Of a stretch of 64,000 bases of DNA, positions 53,979 through 62,446 are shown piece by piece (within the stretch, counting starts at the first letter, position 1; the number at the start of each line of letters is the position of its first letter). Source of the DNA: Sporocytophaga myxococcoides (GTDB lineage: Bacteria; Bacteroidota; Bacteroidia; Cytophagales; Cytophagaceae). The stretch is from the NCBI RefSeq assembly GCF_000775915.1, contig NZ_BBLT01000002.1, forward strand, positions 186,001 to 250,000. The letters are read 5' to 3'. The notes under the pieces were generated by a model. That model worked only from the letters and a program-made list of their open reading frames with translations. It did no database searches and had not been told where the DNA came from. The translations under genes and the position numbers were made by a program.

Positions 53979-54926
53979 TTAACTAATTTTCCTGCCTTTT
54001 ACAAAAAGGCTTTTGGTAAAAGATACTTTTGCCTTTAATGTTTTAAGGTTAGGCAATTCTTTTATCGCCTGATTCATCAAAAGCATAAGTTTTCTGTTTT
54101 CAGGAGGATAGAAATAAAATTTAGCATTCCGAAGTATCTTTCCAGGATCTTGTTTCAGTAATTTTGAAAGTGAACCGTACAGCGTTGGCAGCTGCAATTT
54201 AAACTCCTCCGGTTTTTCAAAGAAATATTCAACACATACAGCAAAAAATTCATCTTCATTGTTAAATGCATAGGGCCTGAGAAATCTCATTTTTCCTGTT
54301 TTAATTTTCTTTATCTCCTGACGACTTATTTTTCCCCATTCTTTGAGACTTTCATGATCAAGTAATTCTTGCTGATGTTGATGCAGGGCATCTTCAATTT
54401 TCAATGCATGTGCCATTTCATGCAATCCCAGGTTAAATCCATCTTCCGGTCTTTTATATCCATACATAAAATCTTCCCATGAAAAAGCAATAAATCCACT
54501 TAGGCTCACTTCGCCTTTGTGCCTTTTGCCATTTGAAGACTGGTAGTGAGAGGGGTATATCAGTATTTTAGGAAAGCTTTCAAATCTTACCGGAGGAAAG
54601 CCAAAAGTCAACTGGACGCCGCAAGCTGCTACAAGAATCTGCATTTCTTCTGTAACCTGCGGAATCCCTTTAGGAATAAATTCTTTATGGATAAGAAAAT
54701 TTCGTATTCTTTTTTCAAAATCAATCTTCTGGCTTCCTGAGAGATCTCTATAGTATTTGAAATGCTTGAGAAGAATATCTCTTTGTTTTCTTGAAAGTCT
54801 CTTATTGATATGGACTGTTTCAAGAAAAGGATTAATGATAAGTGCATATAGACCGAGGCTAAACGTACCAAATAAAAATACTGCGAGGCCTAGTATATAG
54901 AAGGTAACAGTTATATATGTTTCCAA
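53979..54926 (-). CDS. MtfA-like zinc peptidase, copy 2
   Basis: The 315-residue paralogue of copy 1 has an N-terminal membrane helix (8-32), GLHEMAHAL (HEMAH 169-173), the downstream NEDEFFAVCVEYFFEKPEEF, and an extra C-terminal tail of about 35 residues. The two copies share layout and many residues, such as VQLTFG and the LLKQDP block near the end. The pair flanks a 5-kb block of other peptidase and cold-shock genes, suggesting local duplication. Confidence 0.85.
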   Translation of the reverse strand: METYITVTFYILGLAVFLFGTFSLGLYALIINPFLETVHINKRLSRKQRDILLKHFKYYRDLSGSQKIDFEKRIRNFLIHKEFIPKGIPQVTEEMQILVAACGVQLTFGFPPVRFESFPKILIYPSHYQSSNGKRHKGEVSLSGFIAFSWEDFMYGYKRPEDGFNLGLHEMAHALKIEDALHQHQQELLDHESLKEWGKISRQEIKKIKTGKMRFLRPYAFNNEDEFFAVCVEYFFEKPEEFKLQLPTLYGSLSKLLKQDPGKILRNAKFYFYPPENRKLMLLMNQAIKELPNLKTLKAKVSFTKSLFVKGRKIS

Positions 54927-54970
54927 ATCTTAAACCTTTAAGTTAATAAGACCCACAGAAGTGAGTTTTT

Positions 54971-55032
54971 GTTTAAAGAGCTGAAAGTTTAAAGTAAAAA
55001 GCTAAAAGTTTAAAGTAAAAAGTTTAAAGTTT
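54971..55032. repeat. AAAGTTTAAAG/AAAGCTAAAAG low-complexity repeat
   Basis: Units such as AAAGTTTAAAGTAAAAAG and CTAAAAGTTTAAAGTAAAAAG recur about five times with period near 7-21. Similar short tracts lie at 20685-20740, 22527-22580, 38998-39033 and 58222-58262, always at gene borders. Confidence 0.6.
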
Positions 55033-55137
55033 CTTCAATATTTTAGGTGTGTTTCACAAATTAGGCCTGGCGCGTATTGTTTACTTTCGCCCAGATATAA
55101 TTCAGCAAAATTTTCAGAGAAAAGGAAATATTTGGTA

Positions 55138-55158
55138 GAGACGCCATGCTGGCGTCTC
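55138..55158. repeat. REP-like GC-rich hairpin
   Basis: GAGACGCC and GGCGTCTC pair perfectly around ATGCT. The stretch is far more GC-rich than its surroundings and a half copy (ATGGCGTCT) lies about 105 bases on. It resembles the short palindromes mobilised by REP-associated transposases. Confidence 0.55.
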
Positions 55159-55289
55159 TTATTCACAAGAGATAATTTTTAATTTTCTAGGAAGCTATGA
55201 AATATGGATATGCGAGGTGGTTTCATTAGTCGCTCATTATCATGATTTTATAGGTGCTATGCATGGCGTCTATACGGTATTTTTGGAAT

Positions 55290-55328
55290 AAAACAGAAAA
55301 GGAGGCATTGAGCCTCCTTTTCTGTTTT
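55290..55328 (-). terminator. Terminator of glyS
   Basis: AAAACAGAAAAGGAGGC pairs with GCCTCCTTTTCTGTTTT around a five-base loop. This is the longest perfect stem in the window. On the minus strand it follows the glyS stop by 16 bases. Confidence 0.92.
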
Positions 55329-55344
55329 ACTTATTACTTACAAC

Positions 55345-56823
55345 TCAAATCAGTTGTTCAAGGATCCTCTTAAATGAAGTGGCTTTTCTGATTTTCTGTC
55401 TTAGCTCACTGATTGGTACTCTTTCCTGCTCCATGGTATCGCGATAACGGATTGTTACGGAGTTATCTTTAAGGGTATCATAATCTACTACTATACAAAA
55501 TGGCGTACCTATCAGATCCTGACGGGTATATCTTTTGCCGATTGCATCTCTTTCTTCGTAGATCACATTCATATCCATTCTAAGCTCTTTGTAGATTTCC
55601 TGAGCTTTTTCAGGAAGTCCGTCTTTTTTAACAAGAGGGAATATTGCAGCTTTTACTGGAGCTAATGCAGGATGCAGTTTCAGGTACACTCTTTCTTTTT
55701 TATCATCGCCTTCTCCGACTGTTTCTTCCGTATAAGCATTGCAAAGTATAGCAAGGAATGCTCTGTCAGCACCAACCGAAGTTTCAACTACGTATGGAAC
55801 ATAGTTTTTATTCAGTTCATTGTCGAAGTATTGAAGCTTTTTCTTGGAATATTTTTCATGATTACCAAGGTCGAAATCCGTTCTGGAATGAATACCTTCT
55901 ATTTCTTTAAATCCGAAAGGAAACTCGTATTCTATATCTACTGCGGCATTAGCATAGTGAGCAAGCTTCTCATGATTATGGAATTTCAGTTTACCTTCAG
56001 GTAAACCGATGGCTTTATGCCATTTCAATCTTACTTGTTTCCATTCTTCATACCATTTCATTTCTTCGCCCGGACGAATGAAAAACTGCATTTCCATTTG
56101 CTCAAACTCCCTCATACGGAAGGTAAACTGACGGGCAACTATTTCATTTCTGAAAGCTTTACCGATCTGAGCAATACCAAAAGGAATTTTCATCCTTCCT
56201 GTTTTTTGAACGTTCAGGTAGTTAACGAATATACCCTGAGCGGTTTCAGGTCTGAGGTAAATTGTGCTTGAATCTTCTGCAACTGCACCCACCTGAGTTG
56301 AAAACATAAGGTTGAACTGTCTTACTTCTGTCCAGTTTGATGTGCCAGAAACAGGACATTTAATTTTCTCAGATATGATCAGATCCTGAACGCCTTTAAG
56401 ATCATTCGCTTCAAGAAGTCGAGCTAATGATTTTACCAAGGCATCACCTTTGGCTTTATCGCCATTTTTCTCATATTCCGCTGCTTTATCTTCAATAAGA
56501 ACGTCTGCTCTATATCTTTTTTTGGAATCTTTGTTGTCGATCATAGGATCGCTGAAGCCATCCACGTGGCCAGAAGCTTTCCAGGTGGTTGGGTGCATGA
56601 AGATGGCTGCATCTATCCCCACCACATTGTCATTCAACTGAGTCATGGCTTTCCACCATGCAGTTTTGATATTGTTTTTTAATTCAACTCCATTTTGTCC
56701 GTAATCATAAACAGCCTGAAGTCCGTCATAAATTTCACTTGAAGGAAATACAAATCCGTATTCTTTAGCGTGTGAAATGATATTTTTAAAGGTGTTTTCT
56801 ACCGTCGCACTTACTTTTTCCAT
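55345..56823 (-). CDS. glyS: Glycyl-tRNA synthetase (dimeric type)
   Basis: The 492-residue class II synthetase has YDYGQNGVELKNNIKTAWW, DVLIEDKAAEYEKNG, the motif 2 segment FRNEIVARQFTFRMREFEQME, and anticodon-binding C-terminus with GKRYTRQDLIGTPFCI. It is the alpha2 type, not the alpha2beta2 type of E. coli. It is divergent from hemH across 289 bases. A TATCTTTG box lies only five bases before the start codon. Confidence 0.95.
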   Translation of the reverse strand: MEKVSATVENTFKNIISHAKEYGFVFPSSEIYDGLQAVYDYGQNGVELKNNIKTAWWKAMTQLNDNVVGIDAAIFMHPTTWKASGHVDGFSDPMIDNKDSKKRYRADVLIEDKAAEYEKNGDKAKGDALVKSLARLLEANDLKGVQDLIISEKIKCPVSGTSNWTEVRQFNLMFSTQVGAVAEDSSTIYLRPETAQGIFVNYLNVQKTGRMKIPFGIAQIGKAFRNEIVARQFTFRMREFEQMEMQFFIRPGEEMKWYEEWKQVRLKWHKAIGLPEGKLKFHNHEKLAHYANAAVDIEYEFPFGFKEIEGIHSRTDFDLGNHEKYSKKKLQYFDNELNKNYVPYVVETSVGADRAFLAILCNAYTEETVGEGDDKKERVYLKLHPALAPVKAAIFPLVKKDGLPEKAQEIYKELRMDMNVIYEERDAIGKRYTRQDLIGTPFCIVVDYDTLKDNSVTIRYRDTMEQERVPISELRQKIRKATSFKRILEQLI

Positions 56824-56828
56824 AGCTG

Positions 56829-56836
56829 CAAAGATA
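56829..56836 (-). promoter_or_regulatory. -7 box (TATCTTTG) abutting the glyS start
   Basis: TATCTTTG is the best form of the Bacteroidetes -7 box and ends five bases before the glyS ATG. Transcription would start at about the start codon. No -33 box at normal spacing was found. Confidence 0.5.
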
Positions 56837-57100
56837 TGTAAATGATTTGTATTATAGGAAATTCAATTTTGGAATTTTGATTTACTGAGTATTGATAGAA
56901 AATCGGCCGTGTCTTAAATTCCGTGTGCTGAATTTTAATTCATTTTTTAATCTCTGAACTCTGGGTAAAAATTATTATTTGATCGTAGTTGAAAAATCTT
57001 GTCAATCATTTTAATCAAATACTTAATGGTAACTTCTAATGAGTTAATTATCACTGACATTTTTTTAATGCTTAATTCCGGTTAAATTTCCCGCTTTTAG

Positions 57101-57108
57101 TATTTTTG
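57101..57108 (+). promoter_or_regulatory. -7 box (TATTTTTG) abutting the hemH start
   Basis: TATTTTTG matches TAnnTTTG and ends four bases before the hemH ATG at 57113. It gives the same geometry as glyS and the GlmU-like gene. The -33 region has no TTG. Confidence 0.5.
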
Positions 57109-57112
57109 CCGC

Positions 57113-58138
57113 ATGAATAAAGTAAAGAAAACTGCAGTTTTCCTCATCAATCTGGGAACGCCTGATAGTCCGTCTGTTCCAGATGTCAGAAAATATCTAA
57201 GAGAGTTTTTGATGGACAGAAGGGTAATCGATATTCCATTTCTTAACCGCTGGTTCCTGATTAATTTTATAATTGCTCCATTCAGAGCGCCCAAATCAGC
57301 AAAGGTTTATAAGGAGTTATGGACAGACGAAGGTTCGCCTTTGCTGACTTATGGTATTGAGGCTCAAAAACTTTTACAGGAAAAATTGGGGGAAAATTTT
57401 CAGGTTTTTTTCGGTATGAGGTACCAGAATCCATCAATTGAAAAGACTGTTAAAGAAATGGAGGGTAAAGGTTTTGAAAAAATCGTAATTCTGCCTCTTT
57501 TTCCTCAGTATGCCAGCGCTTCTACAGGTTCTGCGGTTGAGAAAGCAATGGAATATATCAATAAATGGGAGGTAATTCCAGAGATTAAGATCGTTGCTAA
57601 TTTCCCTAATCATCCATTATTCATTAAAGCCTTTGCGGAGATTGGCAGAAAATATATTGAAAAGGATAGGTTCGATCATATAATATTTACTTACCATGGT
57701 ATTCCGGAAAGACAAATTAAAAAATCAGCAGTTCAGGGTTATTGTCAGCTGAATGATAAATGCTGTTCAAAATACCATTCCAAAAATTATTATTGCTACA
57801 GGGCTCAGTGTTATGAAACAACACGACATCTGGTGAAAGAACTAGGCCTTGCAGAGGGAACATATTCGGTTGCATTCCAGTCAAGACTAGGGAAAACACC
57901 GTGGATCAAGCCATACACGGATGACCTTATAAAAGAACTGGGAGAAAAGGGAGTAAAAAGAGTATTGGCATTTTCTCCATCATTTGTTGCAGACTGCCTG
58001 GAAACTACTATTGAAGGAGGTGTTGAATACAGGGATATGTTCAAAGAACATGGTGGGGAGCACTGGCAGTTGGTAGAGAGCCTGAACAACCATCCTATAT
58101 GGATCGAGTGTATGGAAGATCTGGTAATTAATAACTGA
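57113..58138 (+). CDS. hemH: Ferrochelatase
   Basis: The 341-residue enzyme has FLINLGTPDSPSVPDVRKYL, LLTYGIEAQ, LPLFPQYASASTGSA, the metal-site FTYHGIPERQI with its His, and SPSFVADCLETTIEG with the catalytic Glu. A Cys-rich stretch (YCQLNDKCCSKYHSKNYYCY) resembles that of some Bacteroidetes ferrochelatases; an Fe-S cluster is uncertain. It inserts iron into protoporphyrin IX. It is divergent from glyS. Confidence 0.95.
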   Translation: MNKVKKTAVFLINLGTPDSPSVPDVRKYLREFLMDRRVIDIPFLNRWFLINFIIAPFRAPKSAKVYKELWTDEGSPLLTYGIEAQKLLQEKLGENFQVFFGMRYQNPSIEKTVKEMEGKGFEKIVILPLFPQYASASTGSAVEKAMEYINKWEVIPEIKIVANFPNHPLFIKAFAEIGRKYIEKDRFDHIIFTYHGIPERQIKKSAVQGYCQLNDKCCSKYHSKNYYCYRAQCYETTRHLVKELGLAEGTYSVAFQSRLGKTPWIKPYTDDLIKELGEKGVKRVLAFSPSFVADCLETTIEGGVEYRDMFKEHGGEHWQLVESLNNHPIWIECMEDLVINN

Positions 58139-58156
58139 ATCGATATCAATCATAAT

Positions 58157-58181
58157 CATGCATAGGATACACCTATGCATG
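58157..58181. repeat. Hairpin downstream of hemH
   Basis: CATGCATAGG and CCTATGCATG pair perfectly around ATACA, 18 bases after the hemH stop. The T tract is weak (GTTTATTCCC). It may end hemH transcription poorly or stabilise its 3' end. Confidence 0.55.
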
Positions 58182-58259
58182 TTTATTCCCTAAATTTTAT
58201 GTCTTGTGAAGAATCTGAAACTAAGAAAATTCAAACCTTTAACTTTCAGCTTTCAAACT

Positions 58260-58949
58260 TTATTTATCTTCCCTTCCCGCAACAATCATTACAATTTCAC
58301 CTTTCACTGTTTTCTGTGAAAAGTGTTCCTTAATTTCTTTTAATGTCCCATTGACAGTCTCTTCATATAATTTGGTAAGCTCTCTTGATACAGAAGCATT
58401 TCGCTCTGGTCCGAATATTTCTTCAAACTGCTCCAGGGTTTTTATTAAACGATGAGGAGATTCATAAAAAATCATAGTGCGTTCTTCAGGAATCAGGCTT
58501 TGCAGACGGGTATGTCTTCCTTTTTTATGAGGAAGAAATCCTTCAAAAGTAAACCTGTCAGATGGAAGTCCAGATTTCACTAAGGCTGGGACAAAGGCAG
58601 TAGGACCGGGAAGGCATTCTACATCTATGCCATGTTTAAGAGATTCCCTTACCAGTAAAAAGCCAGGATCAGAAATGGAAGGTGTTCCTGCATCTGAGAT
58701 AAGTGCCACCAGCTGTCCTTCTTTCATTTTACTTACAATACCTTCAACAGCTTTATGCTCATTAAAAATATGGTAACTCTGAAGCCTGTTGTTAATTTCA
58801 TAATGTTTTAATAAGTGGCCGCTTGTTCTTGTATCTTCTGCAAGGATCATATCAGCTTCCTTAAGAATTCTTAATGCTCTAAGAGTGATATCCTCAAGGT
58901 TTCCTATCGGGGTTGGAACTAAAATTAATTTTCCCTCTTTTTCTTCCAT
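58260..58949 (-). CDS. rsmI: 16S rRNA 2'-O-methyltransferase (C1402)
   Basis: The 229-residue enzyme has the tetrapyrrole-methylase fold: LILVPTPIGNLEDITLRAL, EADMILAEDTRTSGHLL, ALISDAGTPSISDPGFLLV, ECLPGPTAFVPALVKSGL and FYESPHRLIKTL. It methylates ribosomal C1402. It is shorter than the E. coli protein, lacking its C-terminal region. Its ATG directly follows the PCD stop codon. Confidence 0.94.
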   Translation of the reverse strand: MEEKEGKLILVPTPIGNLEDITLRALRILKEADMILAEDTRTSGHLLKHYEINNRLQSYHIFNEHKAVEGIVSKMKEGQLVALISDAGTPSISDPGFLLVRESLKHGIDVECLPGPTAFVPALVKSGLPSDRFTFEGFLPHKKGRHTRLQSLIPEERTMIFYESPHRLIKTLEQFEEIFGPERNASVSRELTKLYEETVNGTLKEIKEHFSQKTVKGEIVMIVAGREDK

Positions 58950-59183
58950 TTAGTTAATAAGCCGATCTATAGCTTCGGCAAGTTTTCTGTCTTTTTCGGT
59001 TATTCTATTTCCCGCGCTATGCGTTGTCAGCTGAATTTGGACTTTATTCCAGGAGTTGGACCAGTCCGGATGGTGATCCATTTTCTCTGCCAGAAGTGCC
59101 ACACGAGCCATAAAGGCAAAAGCTTCGGAGAAATTTTTAAAAGTAAAGGTTTGTTCCAGTCTGTTTTCTTTTTCCTGCCACAT
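58950..59183 (-). CDS. Pterin-4a-carbinolamine dehydratase
   Basis: From ATG 59183 the 77-residue product [18 protein letters not shown] contains [17 protein letters not shown] and [18 protein letters not shown], the PCD active-site His pair and family tail. A larger frame from 59348 adds 55 residues without PCD similarity and is unlikely to be real. It recycles tetrahydrobiopterin in aromatic hydroxylation. It abuts rsmI, so the two are probably one unit. Confidence 0.85.
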   Translation of the reverse strand: MWQEKENRLEQTFTFKNFSEAFAFMARVALLAEKMDHHPDWSNSWNKVQIQLTTHSAGNRITEKDRKLAEAIDRLIN

Positions 59184-59425
59184 AAAAGATTTTTTTAAGT
59201 GAAACGTTAATTTCGGGTCAAACCAATTTACAGCTGTGAAGTTAGAAATATTGATTTGAAAAGCAGAGGCGTTGTTTAAAATAAAGCGTTTTTCAAAAGA
59301 GGTATTAGATTTGTATGAAAATGAGCCTTTAGGAAAAATAAATAACAAGTATCTAAAAAAAAGGAAATGATCTTTCCGAGATTATTGTTTAATATTCTGA
59401 AATAATTAAAAGGGACATAAATATT

Positions 59426-60121
59426 TTGCCAAACTTTCATGAAATATTATCGGACGGAGGTCCGGTTTATGCAGAAACCAACCTGAGCAACATTATTGCT
59501 GAACCCTGGAATGCCCTCTCTTCACTGGCGTTTCTGGTCCCCGTTGTTATATGGCTTATAAAAATTCAGGGAAACTACAAAAAGCATGCATTCCTTACTT
59601 TTTGTCTGCCGCTCCTGTTTTTGGGTGGACTTGGTAGTACGTTGTATCATGCTTTCAGATCGTCTTCACTTTTATTGCAATTGGATGTACTTCCTATTGT
59701 GTTATTGACATTTTCTGTCAGTATATACTTCTGGTACAGGATTTTAAAATCCTGGTGGAAGATTACACTTGCAATGGCTCCGTTTATACTGGTCAGGTTG
59801 TTTGTTTATAAATTTGTAACACTTTCCGGTCATGATCTTATTAATCTGAATTATTTTGTTACCGGAGTAATGATATTTTTGCCATGCCTTATATTACTGA
59901 TTAAAACAAAATTTGCAGGTATTACAGATTTGATTTTGTCCTGCGTTCTAATGATCCTGGCACTTTATTTCAGAGGAGCAGATTCAGGAAACTTTACACT
60001 TTTGCCAATGGGCACTCATTGGCTCTGGCATGTAGCTTCTGCTGCAGGGAGTGGTTTTTTGGGAAAATATTTATATGATCTGAACTCCAAACATCTTCAG
60101 TCAATAGAAAATAAAATTTGA
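59426..60121 (+). CDS. CREST/ceramidase-like membrane protein
   Basis: The 231-residue protein has seven predicted helices with the CREST motif pattern: EPWNALSSLAFL, GLGSTLYHAFRSSSLLLQLDVLPI (split across helices) and GTHWLWHVASAAGSGF. The Ser, two His and Asp resemble the metal site of alkaline ceramidases. A lipid hydrolase is plausible; the substrate is unknown. The start is TTG 59426, without an ATG nearby. Confidence 0.72.
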   Translation: MPNFHEILSDGGPVYAETNLSNIIAEPWNALSSLAFLVPVVIWLIKIQGNYKKHAFLTFCLPLLFLGGLGSTLYHAFRSSSLLLQLDVLPIVLLTFSVSIYFWYRILKSWWKITLAMAPFILVRLFVYKFVTLSGHDLINLNYFVTGVMIFLPCLILLIKTKFAGITDLILSCVLMILALYFRGADSGNFTLLPMGTHWLWHVASAAGSGFLGKYLYDLNSKHLQSIENKI

Positions 60122-60214
60122 CGATACCGCAATTCTGAGCGAGAAAGCTTATTTTTGTAAATCTCTGTATTAGAATGAGTCTAAGACCTTTGAATTTCAG
60201 TGATTAACTTTTTG

Positions 60215-60238
60215 CATATTTCACCTTTGTGAAATATG
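60215..60238 (+). promoter_or_regulatory. Operator-like palindrome before DUF2167 gene
   Basis: CATATTTCAC and GTGAAATATG are perfect 10-bp arms around CTTT. The centre contains CACCTTTG, one base from the TAnnTTTG box, so the palindrome would overlap the promoter. It ends 35 bases before the start codon. Confidence 0.55.
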
Positions 60239-60273
60239 AATTTTCGTAAACCATTTTTATAAACTAATCTATT

Positions 60274-61221
60274 ATGAGAAAACTTTACTTTCTATTTTTT
60301 GTCTGTTTCCTGTTTCCCATTTTAACTTATTCTCTTCCTCCGGAAGAGGAGGAAGAGGTGTCAGAAGATACCCTTTCTTCAATACTTTATCTTGACAGTC
60401 TTGAAAATAGCTTTCAATACCAGACTGGTCTGGTGAAAATCAGGGATTACGCTACGATAAAAGTCCCGGCGGGTTTTAAATTTCTCAATGCAGAGCAGAG
60501 CATTTATGTCTTACATTCTTTATGGGGTAATCCGGAGGACCCTAACATTCTGGGATTACTTTTTCCGGAAGATATGGGCCCATTGCACCCGGATAGCTGG
60601 GCAATATCTATTGAATATTCTGAAGAGGGCCACATAGATGATGATGATGCCGAGGATATTGACTATGATGAGCTTTTGGCTGAAATGAAGAAAGACGCAG
60701 AAGCTGCAAATCCTACCCGTATTCAAGAAGGCTATGAACCAGTGCATTTGATTGGTTGGGCAGCGAAACCTTATTATGATGCAGAAAATAAAAAACTTCA
60801 TTGGGCAAAAGAAATCCAGTTTGGAGACAGTGCTACCGGGGCTAACACGCTGAATTATAATATCAGGATATTAGGAAGAAAAGGATATCTCATGCTTAAT
60901 GCAATTGGAGGTATGTCTCAACTTGGAGCTATTAATAAAGATATCGGTAATGTACTTGCAAGTGTTGAGTTTTCTGAAGGATATAGATATTCTGATTTTA
61001 ATCCGGAAGTCGACAAAGTGGCAGCTTATGGAATTGGAGGGCTGGTTGCAGGAAAAGTATTGGCTAAAGTCGGTTTCTTCGGAATTCTGGCGAAGTTTGG
61101 AAAGGTTATTATTCTTGGTCTCGGAGCGGCATTAACTTTTATCTGGAAGTTCTTTACAGGAAAAAGGAAAAGTAAAGAAGAAGTGCAATCGGAAAATCAT
61201 GAACAACCCGGTATATCGTAA
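60274..61221 (+). CDS. DUF2167 membrane protein
   Basis: The 315-residue protein has a signal peptide (MRKLYFLFFVCFLFPILTYS), an acidic stretch (PPEEEEEVSED), the DUF2167 domain (FLNAEQSIYVLHSLWGNPED, DSWAISIEYSEEGHIDDDDA, YDAENKKLHWAKEIQFG), and two C-terminal membrane helices (about 245-290) followed by a basic tail. The function is unknown; family members are often stress-linked membrane proteins. A symmetric operator lies in its promoter region. Confidence 0.85.
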   Translation: MRKLYFLFFVCFLFPILTYSLPPEEEEEVSEDTLSSILYLDSLENSFQYQTGLVKIRDYATIKVPAGFKFLNAEQSIYVLHSLWGNPEDPNILGLLFPEDMGPLHPDSWAISIEYSEEGHIDDDDAEDIDYDELLAEMKKDAEAANPTRIQEGYEPVHLIGWAAKPYYDAENKKLHWAKEIQFGDSATGANTLNYNIRILGRKGYLMLNAIGGMSQLGAINKDIGNVLASVEFSEGYRYSDFNPEVDKVAAYGIGGLVAGKVLAKVGFFGILAKFGKVIILGLGAALTFIWKFFTGKRKSKEEVQSENHEQPGIS

Positions 61222-61291
61222 GAAAATTATTGTTAAATATTGAGAAGGAGTAAGTGAGAGAATGAAGTTCTGATAATTTTAATGAGGAACT

Positions 61292-61328
61292 AAAAAAGGC
61301 TGTCACTTATATGTGGCAGCCTTTTTTA
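61292..61328. terminator. Bidirectional terminator between DUF2167 and T9SS protein genes
   Basis: AAAAAAGGCTG and CAGCCTTTTTT pair with inner GTCAC/GTGGC-like pairing. It lies 70 bases after the DUF2167 stop and 18 after the stop of the convergent gene. Confidence 0.88.
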
Positions 61329-61345
61329 GATAATTTTATTAGAGT

Positions 61346-62149
61346 TTATTTTTTGATAACTTTCATTGTTCCTACTGAATTGCCTTTTTTCAAGGTCACC
61401 ATGTAAAGACCTTCCGGAAGGCTTGAGAAATCAGCATTCTGAGTATTTGCAGCGGAAAGAGCAAGAATCCCAGAAGAATTGTAAACATAAAGTTCATCTA
61501 CATTAGATTTCAGATTAAGGGAATTGGTTACAATGTTACTTCCAACAAGGTCTGCCATCTGCTTGTTAGATATGGAAGTTACATCATATACAAGTTGAAC
61601 ATCATCGATAATGATGTAATCTGTCTCGGAAATTTCATCATCTGCTAGAGAAACTCCGAATATCACAAACAATGGAGCATCTTCGGAACTGTATGTAACG
61701 TCGAATTCTGCTTTTTTGAATTCTGTTGATGCTGAAAATATACCAATCCCCTGGCCAACAGTGACGGGAGCAAATATGTTTCCGGTATTCAACTGAATAG
61801 TTGCACCTGCCGTAGCGGAGGATTTATACCAAAAGGTAACTTTTGTAGGTTTATCAGCAAATGGAAAAACAAAAGCACCGAGGACGGAAGAAGAAACTTC
61901 GCCAGATTCGCTATCTTTTAAAGTAATGATTTTTACAGCACTGCCAGAGTGGCTATCAGTTGTTTTTTCACTATAAACCAAACATGGCGTAACGTCACAA
62001 TCCGTTGCAGGCAACCAGGACGTAGGTTGTTCAGATTCGGATTCTTCGTCAGTTGACCACTCCTCAAAGTTGGAGTTTGGAAGCTGAGTTTGTGCGGAAA
62101 GATTAAATGCTGCAAAAAGTGAAGCAATAAATAGTAGTTGTTTTTTCAT
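61346..62149 (-). CDS. T9SS type A secreted protein, paralogue 1
   Basis: The 267-residue protein has signal peptide MKKQLLFIASLFAAFNLSAQ, a beta-sandwich middle domain with FEEWSTDE, a Cys pair DCDVTPC, VTFWYKSS and DYIIIDDVQLVYDV, as in carbohydrate-binding-like PCMD-type domains. The C-terminal 75 residues, ending SLPEGLYMVTLKKGNSVG and TMKVIKK, are a type A sorting domain. It is the same length as its neighbour (62447-63250), with near-identical ends and a diverged middle. It may bind glycan or act as a surface adhesin. Confidence 0.82.
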   Translation of the reverse strand: MKKQLLFIASLFAAFNLSAQTQLPNSNFEEWSTDEESESEQPTSWLPATDCDVTPCLVYSEKTTDSHSGSAVKIITLKDSESGEVSSSVLGAFVFPFADKPTKVTFWYKSSATAGATIQLNTGNIFAPVTVGQGIGIFSASTEFKKAEFDVTYSSEDAPLFVIFGVSLADDEISETDYIIIDDVQLVYDVTSISNKQMADLVGSNIVTNSLNLKSNVDELYVYNSSGILALSAANTQNADFSSLPEGLYMVTLKKGNSVGTMKVIKK

Positions 62150-62232
62150 AGATTTTTTATTTTATAATTAAAAATGAAGAATTAAAATGCCTTCAAAAAA
62201 ATTAAAGGCAATGAAAATTTATGATTATAAAT

Positions 62233-62240
62233 CAAAGGTA
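62233..62240 (-). promoter_or_regulatory. -7 box (TACCTTTG) of T9SS paralogue 1
   Basis: On the minus strand TACCTTTG matches TAnnTTTG, 83 bases before the start codon of paralogue 1. No good -33 box is seen. Confidence 0.4.
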
Positions 62241-62446
62241 ATCTTAAGGATTTGATTTGTAGGTATATGCTACGAAAATTTTTTCTAATTCTTAAGAATG
62301 CGCCATACAAAGTTCTTTTACAAGGTCAAAAGTGATTAGACAAATGTTAATGAAACATAGGTGAAAATTGTAGTTTAAAAAAACAAAGAATAATCAGTAT
62401 TCGAGAAAATGCACCTGCCCGATATTACAGGCAGCCACTTTAAATT

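Larger units (their letters stand above)
54927..55344. other. Repeat-rich intergenic region between mtfA copy 2 and glyS
   Basis: No gene is supported in these 418 bases. They contain a run of AAAGTTTAAAG-type repeats (54971-55032), a GC-rich REP-like hairpin (55138-55158), a related half-site near 55260 (GCATGGCGTCTATA), and the glyS terminator (55290-55328). Confidence 0.5.

Noticed and set aside
59184-59348. N-terminal extension of the pterin dehydratase
   Set aside because: These 55 codons have no resemblance to the family, and ATG 59183 gives the normal short form.
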